Assembly: GCA_905250885.1 (NCBI GenBank)
Contig: CAJNOQ010001538.1
Coordinates: forward strand, 1 to 30,557
Source of the DNA: Didymodactylos carnosus
Taxonomy: Eukaryota; Rotifera; Eurotatoria; Philodinida; Philodinidae
DNA: 30,557 bases
Reading direction: 5' to 3'
Part shown: piece by piece, positions 1 through 18,432 of the stretch
How positions within the stretch are numbered: the first letter of the stretch is position 1
Layout: each line of letters begins with the position of its first letter
Notes under the pieces: generated by a model
Databases searched by the model: none
The model's input: only the letters and a program-made list of their open reading frames with translations
Told to the model about the DNA's origin: nothing
Program-made: the position numbers and the translations under genes

Positions 1-241
1 CGGACGCCCAGCGTTTCATTCATTTTTTCATTCATTTTTCGATAACTGATTTATTAACTAATAATAATTAATAACTCATAACTCATTTCTGATATCGGAT
101 TCCCCACCCTTGGTTACCTTCTGGTCAATCAAGTTTTAGAGTCGTTTGTGTTTTGGGTTTTACCCAATACATTGGCGCTGTTTAGTGTCTTGGGAGCGTT
201 TCGGACAGAAGGACAGATATGTCTGGGCTATCCTTATGTAT
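1..241. other. Non-coding left edge, unassigned
   Basis: No open frame of useful length is seen on either strand. The stretch from about 100 to 235 is visibly less AT-rich than its surroundings and abuts the inverted-repeat element that starts near 242. It could be the remnant of a mobile element cut by the window edge, but I see no motif that identifies it. Confidence 0.4.
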
Positions 242-877
242 ATTGAAGTAATAATACTGTGAAACTTCAACATGTCCAACTTTCTAAGGTCTCCAGGAAA
301 AAAAATAGATTTTCTTGGTTTTTTTTGTTCGCACTTTCAGGCATTAAGAAAATGAACTAACTAGCCATCATAGTAGCGCTTCAAAAGTTCTGTCTTTTAG
401 TTGTAATAAAAAGATTTCTCGCGCCACAGTGTGCAGCGTATGATAAATTCTTCTTTTTTTGATATTTTGCAAAAATTACGTTTTTGAAACAGCAGTTTCA
501 GAGCATTCAGAAAGTTTGCATCTGTTGATTAAATACGTTTTTGTGCTTATTTTAATTTTATATTAAAGAGAAATGAATGGCATATCGCAGCCCAGATTTA
601 TGAACTTTAAAAAAAAAATTTTCCGAATGCAATGAGCAAAATATGCTAAAATCTGGTCGTTTATGCAATTTCAGGAAATTATATAGTTCTTAAATCATAA
701 TACTTGATTGAAACTGAGTTCATCCTACACCACGAGAAAGAGCACTCTGAATTGTATGAAAAAAGTTGCGTCAGCGATTTGTTTCATTTGAACAATCATA
801 GAAAGCATCGAAGTTCTTTTAGAAAAGTGCGTTAGAAAGTTGGACATGTGGAAGTTCCATAGTATTATTACTCCAAT
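242..877. mobile_element. Non-autonomous DNA element with ~47 bp terminal inverted repeats
   Basis: Positions 242-288 and the reverse complement of 831-877 match at about 42 of 47 positions. Both begin ATTG(A/G)AGTAATAATACT and both contain ACATGTCCAACTTTCTAA. The ~540 bp between the arms is not palindromic and has no ORF, so the element looks like a MITE or an internally deleted transposon. No target-site duplication is obvious next to the arms, so the true ends may lie a few bases outside. The superfamily cannot be named from the sequence alone. Confidence 0.7.
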
Positions 878-1074
878 TTTTCTTATTTAAATTTGAAATC
901 AAACGTCCTTTGCCATTCTTGTAAAGAATTGAACGGAGAATCTTTTGGGAAAAGTTCAAGTGTAAGAAATGAAAACTAAAAGAGATATTGACGAAATACT
1001 AAGACCGCCATTTAATCTGGACTACGCGATAGTTTATTTCAGAATTTCATATTGTTCCATCGAGTATGTGGCGT

Positions 1075-1651
1075 TCTAACGAGGAAAGGTCTACGAGTGT
1101 CATCTTACATACTTGATCATGGGTAATTTTTGATGTTCATCATGGATCTAATGTCCGTCCATCCATATGGTTTTTCAGGACCTCTGTTCAAAGTCGCTGT
1201 CTTCAGAAACCTATAGTGAACGTTCGTCTGAACAAGTTTGATAGTGTCAGATTGTAGAGAATATCAAGTTATCCCTGTGGACAAGTTTTGAGAAATAAAG
1301 GACAAGTTTTCACGTAGTTATAAAATTTTCAGTGTTTTATCCAACCAAAATAAGAATCATTGAGGTATTTTTCCCATACAAAACCTGTAAGTCAATGAAA
1401 ACCTGTCCTTTATTTCTCAGAACTTGTCCACAGAGATAACTTAATATTCTCTACAATCTTGCACTATCAGAAGTTGTTCAGACGAAAGTTCACTATAGGT
1501 TTCTGAAGATGCCGAGTTTGAACTGAGGTTCTGAAAGGTCGTATGGGGATGGCAGGATATCAGATTCGTGATCAGCATCAAAAATTATCCATAATCAAGT
1601 GTGTTTTCAAGAAAAATCCAAGGTAGTACTCGCGGACCTTTCCTCATAAGA
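1075..1651. mobile_element. Foldback (long inverted repeat) element
   Basis: Two arms of more than 200 bp face each other around a spacer of about 85 bp: roughly 1075-1313 and 1399-1651. Exact anchor blocks include CTTCAGAAACCTATAGTGAA at 1201-1220 against its reverse complement at 1489-1508, and GAGGAAAGGTC at the left outer edge against GACCTTTCCTC at the right, apart from one base. The arms differ by scattered substitutions and small indels, so the copy is not recent. No protein is encoded. A diverged single-arm relative lies at about 20440-20690. Confidence 0.8.
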
Positions 1652-3452
1652 GATCATAACATGATGATAAGATGATTTGTTCAAACATTTTTGTCAATTA
1701 CTGCCCTCTTTCGGATGATAACGAGTAATATTTTTCTATTCTACTTTATAATACTGTGTTTATCTTGATTCTATTTTCTAAAAGAATGAAAGTGTAGCAC
1801 CGCTTTGAAGATTTTTAACACACGGATATTTTACTTTATACTTTTGTATATTTTGATGAGAATTAGAATGCATGTTTACTCGATATTAAAGGTTGTGTGT
1901 CGTAATAATTATTTGTCCATGATCTGTTATCATGAAATATATTGATATTACTGTTATTTTTTCATATAATAAAAGCCGCTTGATGGATCAAAGACAACTT
2001 GAACCCACGATCATCATTCTTGCAATTGAAAAATTTTAAGTTATTAACATGTTTCATGGAGTAAAGGTGACTGATATAAATTTATTCATCATTACATGTA
2101 TTTCATGTTAGTTAAAATATATTATTTTAATGGCTCGCTGCTATTGTGAATATCTTACATCATACTGTACTATATAATTATGTGCATTGCTTGCTTATCC
2201 ATATAATTTCTATTTTTGTTAATTGTGTACCAATACGTATTCAATTATTTGTCGAGATGAACAGGAATCTAACACTTATTTTACAATCATTACAGCAAGC
2301 TTGTTATATTTATGGTACAAAAAACATCACAAGGTCCTTCTTTTCAACACCTTGAATAAGTTGAGAAAACACTTGTTCTACTATGAATGACATAATTATT
2401 AAATAATAGTGAAAAGGTCGTACGGGTTAATATTGCAGAAAAAAGAAAATTGAATAAGAAATTTTTTTTTTAGAAAATGAATACTGTAAATGTTGAAGGT
2501 ATTCAATTGTTTCCTTGTATAATCCATATGTATAAAGATAAACAAACAATAAATGATATAAATTAGACTACTATAACTCAAACTAATTGCATACATCTTT
2601 GTGTACCCTCAGTCTATTGATATTTAGAATCTTCTGTAAGCGTTTATCTAACAATAAACATAATAAATCTTAACTACGATATTATACCAAGGTTTTGTTT
2701 ATCTTATTTCTCATCAGACTATATTCTTACTCTTAAAATGTTTCATAATCAAAATGAAATTCACACGCAATCTCTTATGACTCTGACTGTTTGATATCTT
2801 ATTATTTTGACGTCTCTACTCTATATTTATTATGTCAAAACAGACCGCATCATAGACTAATGTTGCCTTTATATTTTAAACAAAAGAAAAATGTTTCATA
2901 TTCGTTTAGTTTCATATACAGAGAGATAAATCACTTGAAAGAGATGACCGAGTCATTCAAAGTATGTCTAGCGACATAAACCAAATTGACATACAAAAGT
3001 AAACTATTTCCATTTTAGGTATTGATATTAAGTTAAAATATAGTAGTTGGTATGATTAATAACTTAAATTTGATTAGAAGATTGAATTCTTTCAATGATA
3101 TTGCAATTATTATCAAGAAGTGGTCTAAATCTCCTATAACTGGATCTTCTCAACAGACAACGTCTAAAATATCATTAAAATATAATATTCATTTATAGTG
3201 ATAACTGAAAATTTATCGAAAGTTAACAGGCAATAGTTTCTTTTTCTAAGATTTCTTTCCTTTGTTCAATAATAGAAAAAGGATCATAAGATATAGACGA
3301 AGTAGAACAGTTACAATTTCGTGGTATTGTATTGTTCACATACAAATGACACGTTCAATAAATAAAATAAAAAAAAAAAACGAATGAAAAGTATACCAAC
3401 ACAATATTCTATGTGACTATATACTCTTCTTTGAATAATCATTATTTTTCTG
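1652..3452. other. AT-rich intergenic region
   Basis: The only open frames are under 70 codons, low in complexity and without recognisable domains, so I do not call genes here. There are many homopolymer A/T runs. No tRNA-like or other structured RNA is evident by eye. Confidence 0.5.
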
Positions 3453-3460
3453 TATAAATA
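3453..3460 (+). promoter_or_regulatory. Candidate TATA box for the sulfotransferase gene
   Basis: TATAAATA followed by CGGCC lies about 510 bp upstream of the HS3ST start codon on the same strand. A start site 25-30 bp downstream (about 3485) would give a 5' leader of about 480 nt that contains the C/T-rich tract. The call is by motif and position only, and TATA-like strings are frequent in DNA this AT-rich. Confidence 0.35.
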
Positions 3461-3578
3461 CGGCCTTCAGGCTATGCGACAGTGTGATGAGCACTTTTTT
3501 CTTCATGTAACATCTCTCTCTTTGTATTAGTGTGTGTACAGAACACACCTATTTGTACCATCTTTCCGATTGCCTCTC

Positions 3579-3735
3579 TTAGTTCATCTCTTTCTTTCTC
3601 TCTCTTCCTCTCTTTTTCTCTCTCTCTCTCTTTTTCATTCTCATTCTCTCAACTTTTTCTTTTCTCTCCTTTTCGAACAATATATAATTGTTGTATCCTT
3701 TTTCCGGCTGTTTTTTTTTTTCTTCTTCTTCTTCT
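3579..3735 (+). repeat. CT-rich polypyrimidine tract
   Basis: A nearly uninterrupted run of C and T, with CTCTCT microsatellite blocks followed by TTC/TTCTTC blocks, lies in the probable 5' leader of the sulfotransferase. Long leucine/serine-rich or lysine-rich open frames across it are composition artefacts. Confidence 0.7.
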
Positions 3736-3954
3736 TTTTCGAATTAGAACGGAAAAACGTTTGCATGTAATCATCTTGTCCATTCACAGAAAACCTGAGT
3801 TGAACAATTTTTCTTCTTCTTATGATCAATTAACTTGTATTTTTCTTGTACGAGCAAAGTTAAAGTTATTATTTTAATGAACGATGATGTTCAACCACTT
3901 CAATAATGTTTGTATAATATTAATCAAGTTGTCGTCATACTGTGGATGGATTAA

Positions 3955-10127
<6,173 letters not shown>

Positions 10128-10247
10128 ATTAAAACTCATCATATATTAAGCAATGATAAAAATGTTATAGAAAATTCATATTCAGTATGATGAAAAATCA
10201 AAGAAAGTGCTAAATTACAAATTTTAGTTCTAATCTAATTACTCTAA

Positions 10248-10257
10248 AATAAATAAA
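10248..10257 (+). terminator. Poly(A) signal of the sulfotransferase gene
   Basis: Two overlapping AATAAA hexamers lie about 120 nt after the stop codon. This is the first good signal downstream and implies a 3'UTR of roughly 140 nt. Confidence 0.5.
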
Positions 10258-13200
10258 ATTATGCTTCAGTTTAACATTCAATAGACTCACTACTTCCATT
10301 TTTGAAAAATATTTATTTTTAAGATATAAAAACTTTTCTTTTAAAAGATATTACAGTCGTACAATTTGCTACGTAAAGCTAAAAATAGATTTAACATTTC
10401 TTTTTGGTAATTGACACCTTTTTTTGTTGACACATTTACAGTATTGTGAATTAAAGATATCTCTTGCTTTCTCATCTCTCCGACATGTTTTCTCGAAGAG
10501 TTAATATAGTCCTTAAAAATACCGCTTCCGTGAATCACCCTTTTCCGATTTAAAACCTCTATCAGACCAACAGACAAACTTCATTAAAATTTTACTGCAA
10601 ATTTTCACCATATATATATATATATACTGGATTTCAATATACTCGAGTATTTTTCCATTTCGTATTTTTTTTTTGAACGCTTTTTCTATGAAAAACTATT
10701 TGAACTCGGAATAAACTTTTTGAGAATCATATGAAAAGGGCATAAACATTAAATAGAGTATTACCTTTTAGTATGTAGTATATAAGAAAATGGAATCATC
10801 TACTTTGTCTCTCTCGTCGATCAACAAAATATATCAATTTTTTCAAGTTGATTCGATGGAATGGAAAAATAATTCAATTTAACTTTTAGATTTTTATTTT
10901 TAGTTGACAGCAGTTTCATTTTATGTTGCATACTTGTTATTAATTGCTTATCTATGATAGATTTACAGTCATCGTCACTTTTCCATTTATTTTTTTTGCT
11001 CATTCATATCAATGTGTTAAATGATGATGAATCCTATAAATTGACAAGCGAATAGTTCGTTATTCATACGTTGTATCTTTTTTTTTTATAAAAGCCTACA
11101 CATTCCCTGCTATGTTCAACACGTTTCTCTTCTTCTACTTCATTTCACTCTCTTGTGAATTAAAAAAATAGAAATTTTTAATCAAACATAAAAAAAAAGA
11201 AAAAGAAAAAAAATTTTGAAAATATTTTATCAACAGTAAGTATGATACCGATACACAAAACATATGTCATTCGTAATGAATATCACCATTTATTAGGAGT
11301 CTAACTTTAATCGTTCAATTTAAAGACAAGTCTATAATTATCATCATCTTCACTTCAAGAATAGTATCAACCTTCTAAAATGGCGTTCATCTGTATATGT
11401 GTGTGTGTGTGTGTATGTATAAGAGTAAGTGTGTGACAATTTTTATAAAGTAGCTGACATGGTGTAAATACCATCTGCGACGTTCAGTACACATACATTT
11501 AATACAATCTTCAGGGGGTCTAATCCTTGTACAATTTTTCATTTAAATTGTTTTGTATATTAATGGAAAGAAAGAGAACAAAAGTCATATCATGTTGATT
11601 ATATTGAGAAATGTTGTATTTCGAGCTTTGTCTATAGATGATGTCTGCATGTGTCTGGTAGTAAAAATAAGCTTTCTTCGTCTTAAATGTGCCAGTTTGT
11701 TTTCAAAACTGAAACAGTAAGAAAATATTAATTGCAGCTGTTGTATACCGACAATTAAGAACAAAACAAAAAATTATTAATCACCTTATTCATCAAAGAA
11801 TATATATATATACAAATAATTTTCGTAAAAAAAGAAAGAAATCTTGTCCTCTATTCGATATTATTATTATTATTATTGAAAGGATCTTTATGAACATTGA
11901 TGAGTAAGCGCATAATTAATTAAGAATTCTTGACTATTTTAAAACTGACGGTAAAGAGAATAAAGGATAAGAATAGAAAGTATTAGCATGGAAAAAAAGA
12001 AAAAGAATAATTTAATAAAACTGTTTTAATCGATTAAAATCTTTTTATACCATTTTCTATTTCATTCTTTCGTCTTTATGAGTTTAGAACAAAAGATGAT
12101 GGACTAGTATGTATTATAAAAAAAGCCGATTTAAGATAAACATCTAACTGCACAACATGGTGTATTTTTGATATTGATTACATGCATAGAAGAGCGAAAT
12201 GATTTTATTCATTAATGCGTATATAACAAATATGATGTTTGTTAACGAAAAAAAAAACTTAAATAATAATAATAATAAGCACTTGTTCTTCTGTATACAA
12301 CATCTCTATTTCAAACGTATTTTTAAAACGGCAGGCGTCCTTTGAAAATCGTGTTTTTTGTGTAGATGTAAATGATTCTGTGTTCTTTGTCGCTTAGATA
12401 ATGCATCTGTTTCAGTTTTGTTCTAATTAGATTAAAAGATGTTTAATGCATTTATAATGAGGAAAGGTATGACTGAACATATGAGAGAGAGAGAGAAGAA
12501 GAAGAAAGAAAGAAAGAATAAAAAGGTATATGTATGAACAATTTTCTCATTATTACTAACGACTATTTATGAAAGCCATTTGATATTTATCAACATACCA
12601 AGTTCTAATTTGTTACATGACCTTAAAAACAAATTCCGAAATGTTTAAGACGATCATTAACTACTATATACATAGTGAACAATAAGATTATTAATTATAA
12701 CAAGCCCTATACTAATCACACATGGACTAGAGATAACTCGATAAATTATGCATGATTAGCAAGACCTTTTATGTTCTTATTTACAATAATCATTACGAGA
12801 CAGGTTAAAATCTCTCAACAAACAAAGTGTTACATCAAATTTGACACTACAAATAGAAAATAAATTGTCTATGGTTTTTGCAGAAAAGGCAAGTTCGTAA
12901 AAAAAAAAAGCGTAGAAGACACTGTGAGTAGGATAAGATCTTAAATTCAACTTCAAAGTACAACATCAATATATCACAAATTAATTAGAAATACAATATG
13001 GTCTATATGCTCTGAATCACTGTATTTATCTGTCTGATATTATTAGTCTCTCTTTAATGTTATCTCTGAATCTAAGTGATGAAATAATCTTGTATTTTTT
13101 TTACTTCAAATGTGGTTTCTTAGAAGAAAATGAATGTAAGAATTACACACAAAAAAAGCTAAATATAAACGTGTAAGATAAATCATTTTATACATAGAAA

Positions 13201-14883
13201 TAAAAAAATTCTACACATACACACACGACAAATATGTATAAATCAAAACAAAACGAACAAATCTACATTCGATTTTTACAAAAATTAAAAATCTATAGTG
13301 TAACGATGATAGTTCTAACGTATTGTTAATTTTTTTAAATAAAAAACTTCTAGATAATAAATTTATATACATACAGAGAGATTCCGAAGAGAAAACAAAA
13401 AGCTTTTAGAAGTAGAAATTGAAACATAATAGCCTAAATATAAAAGATTGGACGCATGTTATGTTGAATATTTTCAAAAGTTGTGAAGAGAAATAGAGAG
13501 CACAAAGCAACAATATTACCGGGACACAAAGACCAAAAGGATATAGATTTACAAAAAAACAACAATTAGAGGATTTAAATTATCTCATAGAATATTGTAT
13601 ATGAAACAACGGACGTATGAATTAAAAAGAAACCAATTTGAGAATTTTTATTAATCAGACCAAAAAAAAAGAATTATATCAACTTGAATATTTTGTAGAT
13701 ATATCTCTTACCGATCACCATTATAGAAACGATGTTTTTTTCCTTTCTAATTCAGATAGGTGAAATAAAATTAATAAAATGGTTTGAATGGATAAACGCT
13801 TTTGCCATCATAATCTATATGAATGAAAACTGGATCTATGGAAAATCATAATTTTGAGTTTGTTCGAAAAATGTTTACAAATATCTCAGTGGTATAGAGC
13901 AGAGAATACTGAACAGAATGAAATTTATTTAAGAGTGCAGTTTCACAATTTTTATCAGTAACTTTCTATTGTTTTTTCTGTGAAAAAGACATCTATCTTT
14001 TGTAAAATGTCATGAAAAACTCAAAAATTTCTTATTTTCATTCTAAAATTTATGCTCTATTTAATTGAGATGTTTGTAAAAGTTTTCAAGACACATTCAA
14101 AGTACTTGTTTTGGGTTTTTCAGAGACTGAATTTTGAAAATAGCTATTCGAGTCACTTTAAAAAAAATGAATTTTAACTATCGATATTAGACAACAAAAA
14201 AAGAAAAAGAAAACTCGTCTCTATACGTCTGGCCGGTATCAAATTTGTATGAGTTAGGGAGATACAAATTAGAGGAAACAAAATGCATTTCATCAAAATA
14301 ACAACAATAAAAATATCACTGAACGTCGAGAAAAACAAATAAAGCATAAAAATTTGTTTCTTACACTGTTAATTTTCTGAGTAGGTAAGAACTACAATGA
14401 AATGGCAACAAGGAGCATTATATATCATGACTTAATAGCGAACAAAAATGAAAATGTTTTCATATAGACATATGAGATGAACTAACGACTTTCATGTTTT
14501 GTTCGAACGACTCTATCTCCTTTGTACTACTATCTAAGATCTTGAACAATTAAAAAAATGCGTAACACGATTTATTTCCACATAATATAACTCATCACCT
14601 ACTATAAAACAACTTTAACTTTTTCAAAAAGAAAAAAAAAAGAAAAGAAATATAGAAAAGTAGATACCTTAATTCTACCTTATTAAAAGATTGATAATTT
14701 CTTTTGTCAATTCAAAAGAAAACTATGATTTGTTAGGTTCATTCTCGTTAAAGAATAAACATATGTATTTAGTATAAATAAAAATTATTCTTGATAGAAA
14801 GAAATGCTTTTATAAAGCAGTTATAAACAATGCTAAAAATCATGGGACAAACAAAACATAAGAATTGTACATACAAATCAGGA
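10258..14883. other. Gene-poor AT-rich intergenic region
   Basis: This 4.6 kb lies between the 3' ends of two convergent genes. It holds TA repeats (about 10612-10626), a GT repeat (about 11398-11415), TTA repeats (about 11860-11877), a GA-rich stretch (about 12483-12520) and many poly-A runs. The two short minus-strand open frames (about 10341-10577 and 10821-11003) lack domains and look spurious. A TATAAAAG at 11087-11094 followed by a good splice donor at 11236 might mark an unrecognised non-coding transcript. Otherwise I see nothing. Confidence 0.5.
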
Positions 14884-17800
14884 TCATTTCTGTTTCGAAC
14901 GTCGTGAAGTTTTAGTCCGTCTTTTTATTGGTGATGGTGATCTTGACGTTTCACTTGATAGAGAAAATAATGAGTCATCAGAAGGCGTATATATTGAAGA
15001 CGAAGAATTTGAATGACATGCACGTACTGGACTTTCCGATGATGAAGAATCAGAATGTGATGATGATAAAAGAATTTTTCGTTTTCGTTTTTTAGCTAAA
15101 ACTGATTGACGACATTTCTTATTTTTGTCTGTCTCTTTTTTTATTAGAAATTCTTGTCGTCGAACTTTTTTTGTTTCACCATTTTCTAATAAAATCGTAT
15201 AGAACAACACTTGTTTACAACCTAAAGAAGAAAAGTTGAATAGATAAAAATGATTTTTTTTTGTATATAACATACGTACCAACGTATGTACAAGGATAAA
15301 TTATATCGTCTGTCCATTTGACATTGATATTTGTACCAATTAATGGTATATCATCTTTTCCTGATAAAATAAGATCTTCCCAGAGCACATCTCGACTATA
15401 ACTACCATCAAAAAAATCGACGGCATAATGAACAATGGAATCAATCGATGTTATTTTTCCGCTAATATATTTTTTTGTACAATTTCTATTCGATTTTACT
15501 AGAATATTTGTTCCAATTACTATTTGATCTAAATCATAATTACTTATAGTTGTTCCATTTAAATCATCATCATCATCCATTTCACTTTCATTATCAGATG
15601 TTTCTTTTTTCAATTTTTTCTTATGTCGATAATTTGAAATGTATTTAGTTTGATTTTTTGAATGTAAATGACAATAAGTATGTAATAATTTTGGCCAATT
15701 ACCAATATCAAATGTACAACCACTCATTAATCCACAAGTAACATGATATTGATTAAAACAATCTGGATAATCACATATAATAATTGTGGTTGATGAACGA
15801 CGTTTATCTAATGGACAAAATGACCAACAATAATGACATTGATTTTTTTTTTGTACAAGTGTTGTCACCGTTGTAGTCGATGTGGATGAAAATGAAGAAT
15901 TGACAGTTGTAGAAGAAATTTCATTGGTTAATGATGAAGATGATTGTAAAGATTTATGATAAATTAAACATATAACATGAGCCCATTTTTGTTCACTTAT
16001 TTCGTTTGTATTTAATATTAATGCTCCACCGCGTAATAAACATAATGAGCAACTTTCAGAAGGTCTTGACAATAATACTGACGATACCTTAAATTAAAAA
16101 GAGAGAGAAAGAGAAAATGACGATTTATGTTAATATGATTTATGTATTTGTTTCAGAAATAAAATCTTTCGCTTTAGTGTACGATTAGAACAAACAAGCG
16201 ATTGTTTATTAACAAAAATCACAAATTTAGTTGATTTAAAAAACCTTTTAATAGAATTATATTAATTTAAACATACTTCATTTGTTTGTTGTTTACATCG
16301 TTGGCATAGCCACTGTTGTTCATTGTTTGTTTGTTCATCAAATATATTTGTCAAATTATTATTTAACTTACATATATTCGCATAACATGTTTGATGTACA
16401 ACAATTTTACATTTTTGACATTGTGTTAATATTAAGGGATTTGGAGTCGTCGGTGTTGTGGGTACTTGTTTATTAAATAAATGAAAAATAACATCATTTA
16501 CCAATGGTTCTTGTTCACGTTCAATATCACTTTCGTTATCTTTATTCATTGTGAACAATTGACATATTGAACAATATGGTAATTTTAAACTTAACCATTG
16601 ATTAAATAATTTTTCTTTATCAAAATCAATATTCATATTATTAAATTGCCATAATCCACTTAGAATTTGTTCACGATATTTTCCGGCTTGTTTTAAACCG
16701 TTAAATAACCACAATGGTTTATTTGAAGAAGATAGATTATATTCTAATTTTGATTGGTATTTTTCGATAATATTCGATGTTAAATTGAGTAATGTGTTAT
16801 TTTGTGTTTTTAGTTTCAATTTAGAACGAAATAATGCTGCACGTAATAGTGGTACTGAAAATAGTGAATTTGTTCTTGTTGTTGATGAAACATCGAAATG
16901 TTGCTGTTTATCATATTTCGATAGACATGTGAATATTTTTAAATAACGTTCATTGGAAATTATTTGTTGATGCTGAAATCGCGTTGTTATTTCTTCATTT
17001 ACTAATGGTAAGATCGTTCCGGACGTTGGTATTGAGGATGATGAGTTTAAAACCAATTTATTTGTAAATGGTAAACGTTTTTTTGATACGGATGATGTTG
17101 ATGTTGATGGTCGTTTTCTCGCACCGTTATGATCTGATTCTGGATGAGGCGTATGATCGTTGCCTAGCAGCCATTGTTCATATAAATCGGGCTGATATTT
17201 TTTAACAAAAATATCCATTCCAATGCTAACCATATCATGTCGACAAGAGCATGCACTTGCATGTTTACCATATTCCAACCATCGTTTCATGGCAAAATTT
17301 GTTGATTCAGCACAATTATAACCATAATTAAAGCCACTGTGATAAGCATAAGGAAACGTTATGATAAATTCATTAGGATGTTGAGTGATTTTACTATAAG
17401 GAATTGAGTTGTACTGCAAAATTGATGGACTTATCAGTGTCATTTTATGTCGTAAAAAGGCAGGACATTGACGAGATAAATTTGTAAAATAGGTGGCCGC
17501 TAAACGTTCAAATTTTTTGCCATATGATGGAGGAATAACATACCTAAACATATGAAACATATCACATAAACTGAAATAATATACTCAGAATAGTTTTTCC
17601 ATTTGGAATACAAGCAATTTCAATCAATCTGCAATAATGTGTATCATACCATTGTTTTGGTGCTCCATAGTGTAAATAATTGATACTATACAAATCCATA
17701 TCCTCGGTATGCCATGCAAAAGTCGCTTTCCACATTCCAAAATAGAGATATGATGTGTTAACACCTTGAATTTTTGTATCATATTCTAATTGTAAATCGT

Positions 17801-18432
17801 CTAATATTGTACCTAAAGAATTTAAATTCCAATATTGTTGTTTACTATCGTAAAGAGTTCCATTAACGTCTGCACCATAAATGGGTGCAACATATGTTAA
17901 ATTTTTCCAATATTTTCGTTCTAACGATTGATTATCTAAATAGAAAAGCAATGATTTTTAGATATTTTTTTCGTGAACTAGACTGCCTACCATCTAATGG
18001 CGCACGAAAACGATCATTATTGGATAATTTTTCAAATTCGGCTAAATTCAATGTTTTCTGTTGAATATTATAAATTTCATAAATTCCATCTTTGCCATGT
18101 ACTTCTTGTTTTATTGGAGACTTGACATCCATTGATTGTATATTATTGTATCCACCTTCTCGTGCTATCCATTCTTTTGGTGGAATGATTTTAGCTAGAC
18201 CAATTCGATGTGCATTTTGTGCTTCAATTGTTTCAATAAATTGTGAAAAATTTTTAAATTCATCATATGTTGGTCGAAAAACTAGAATTGAGGGAAAACT
18301 CATATGTTTTTAATGGAAGAGAAGGAATATGTTCAAAATCTGTTTACCAGGTACAATTGGATGCTGAAGATCTGTATTCAACGATTGAGAAAGTTTTGTA
18401 GAAGGATACAAAGAGGGAGATGATAAAGACAT
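14884..18432 (-). CDS. KDM4: KDM4/JMJD2 histone lysine demethylase
   Basis: This nuclear Fe(II)/2-oxoglutarate enzyme removes methyl groups from H3K9me3/me2 and H3K36me3. Exons in order are 18432..18348, 18281..17991, 17935..17650, 17543..16277, 16087..15280 and 15221..14884, encoding 1024 aa (human KDM4A 1064). JmjN begins at residue 29. JmjC has the iron ligands His201, Glu203 and His289, 2-oxoglutarate residues Tyr145, Asn211 and Lys219, and zinc ligands Cys247, His253, Cys319 and Cys321, all a constant 13 residues from KDM4A numbering. A Ser/Thr-rich linker follows. The PHD finger spans Cys545-Cys637 and the extended PHD about 656-785. A double Tudor (about 834-943) keeps the aromatic cage Phe868, Trp901 and Tyr907. 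The basic Ser-rich tail may hold a nuclear localisation signal. The short first exon is needed because the later in-frame ATG at 18303 would skip the JmjN start. A stop codon directly precedes the chosen ATG. Confidence 0.95.

Noticed and set aside
3530-3877. Open frames of 62-115 codons over the CT-rich tract on both strands
   Set aside because: They are built from a microsatellite, give Leu/Ser/Phe or poly-Lys runs, and the + strand frame lacks an early ATG. They are composition artefacts in the likely 5' leader.
18301-18303. ATG at 18303 as the KDM4 start
   Set aside because: It lies in the intron. Splicing 18348 to 18281 restores the conserved VFRPT JmjN start, while the 18303 start reads through the acceptor.
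18092-18313. 73-codon + strand open frame
   Set aside because: It is the antisense shadow of the JmjN-coding exon of KDM4.
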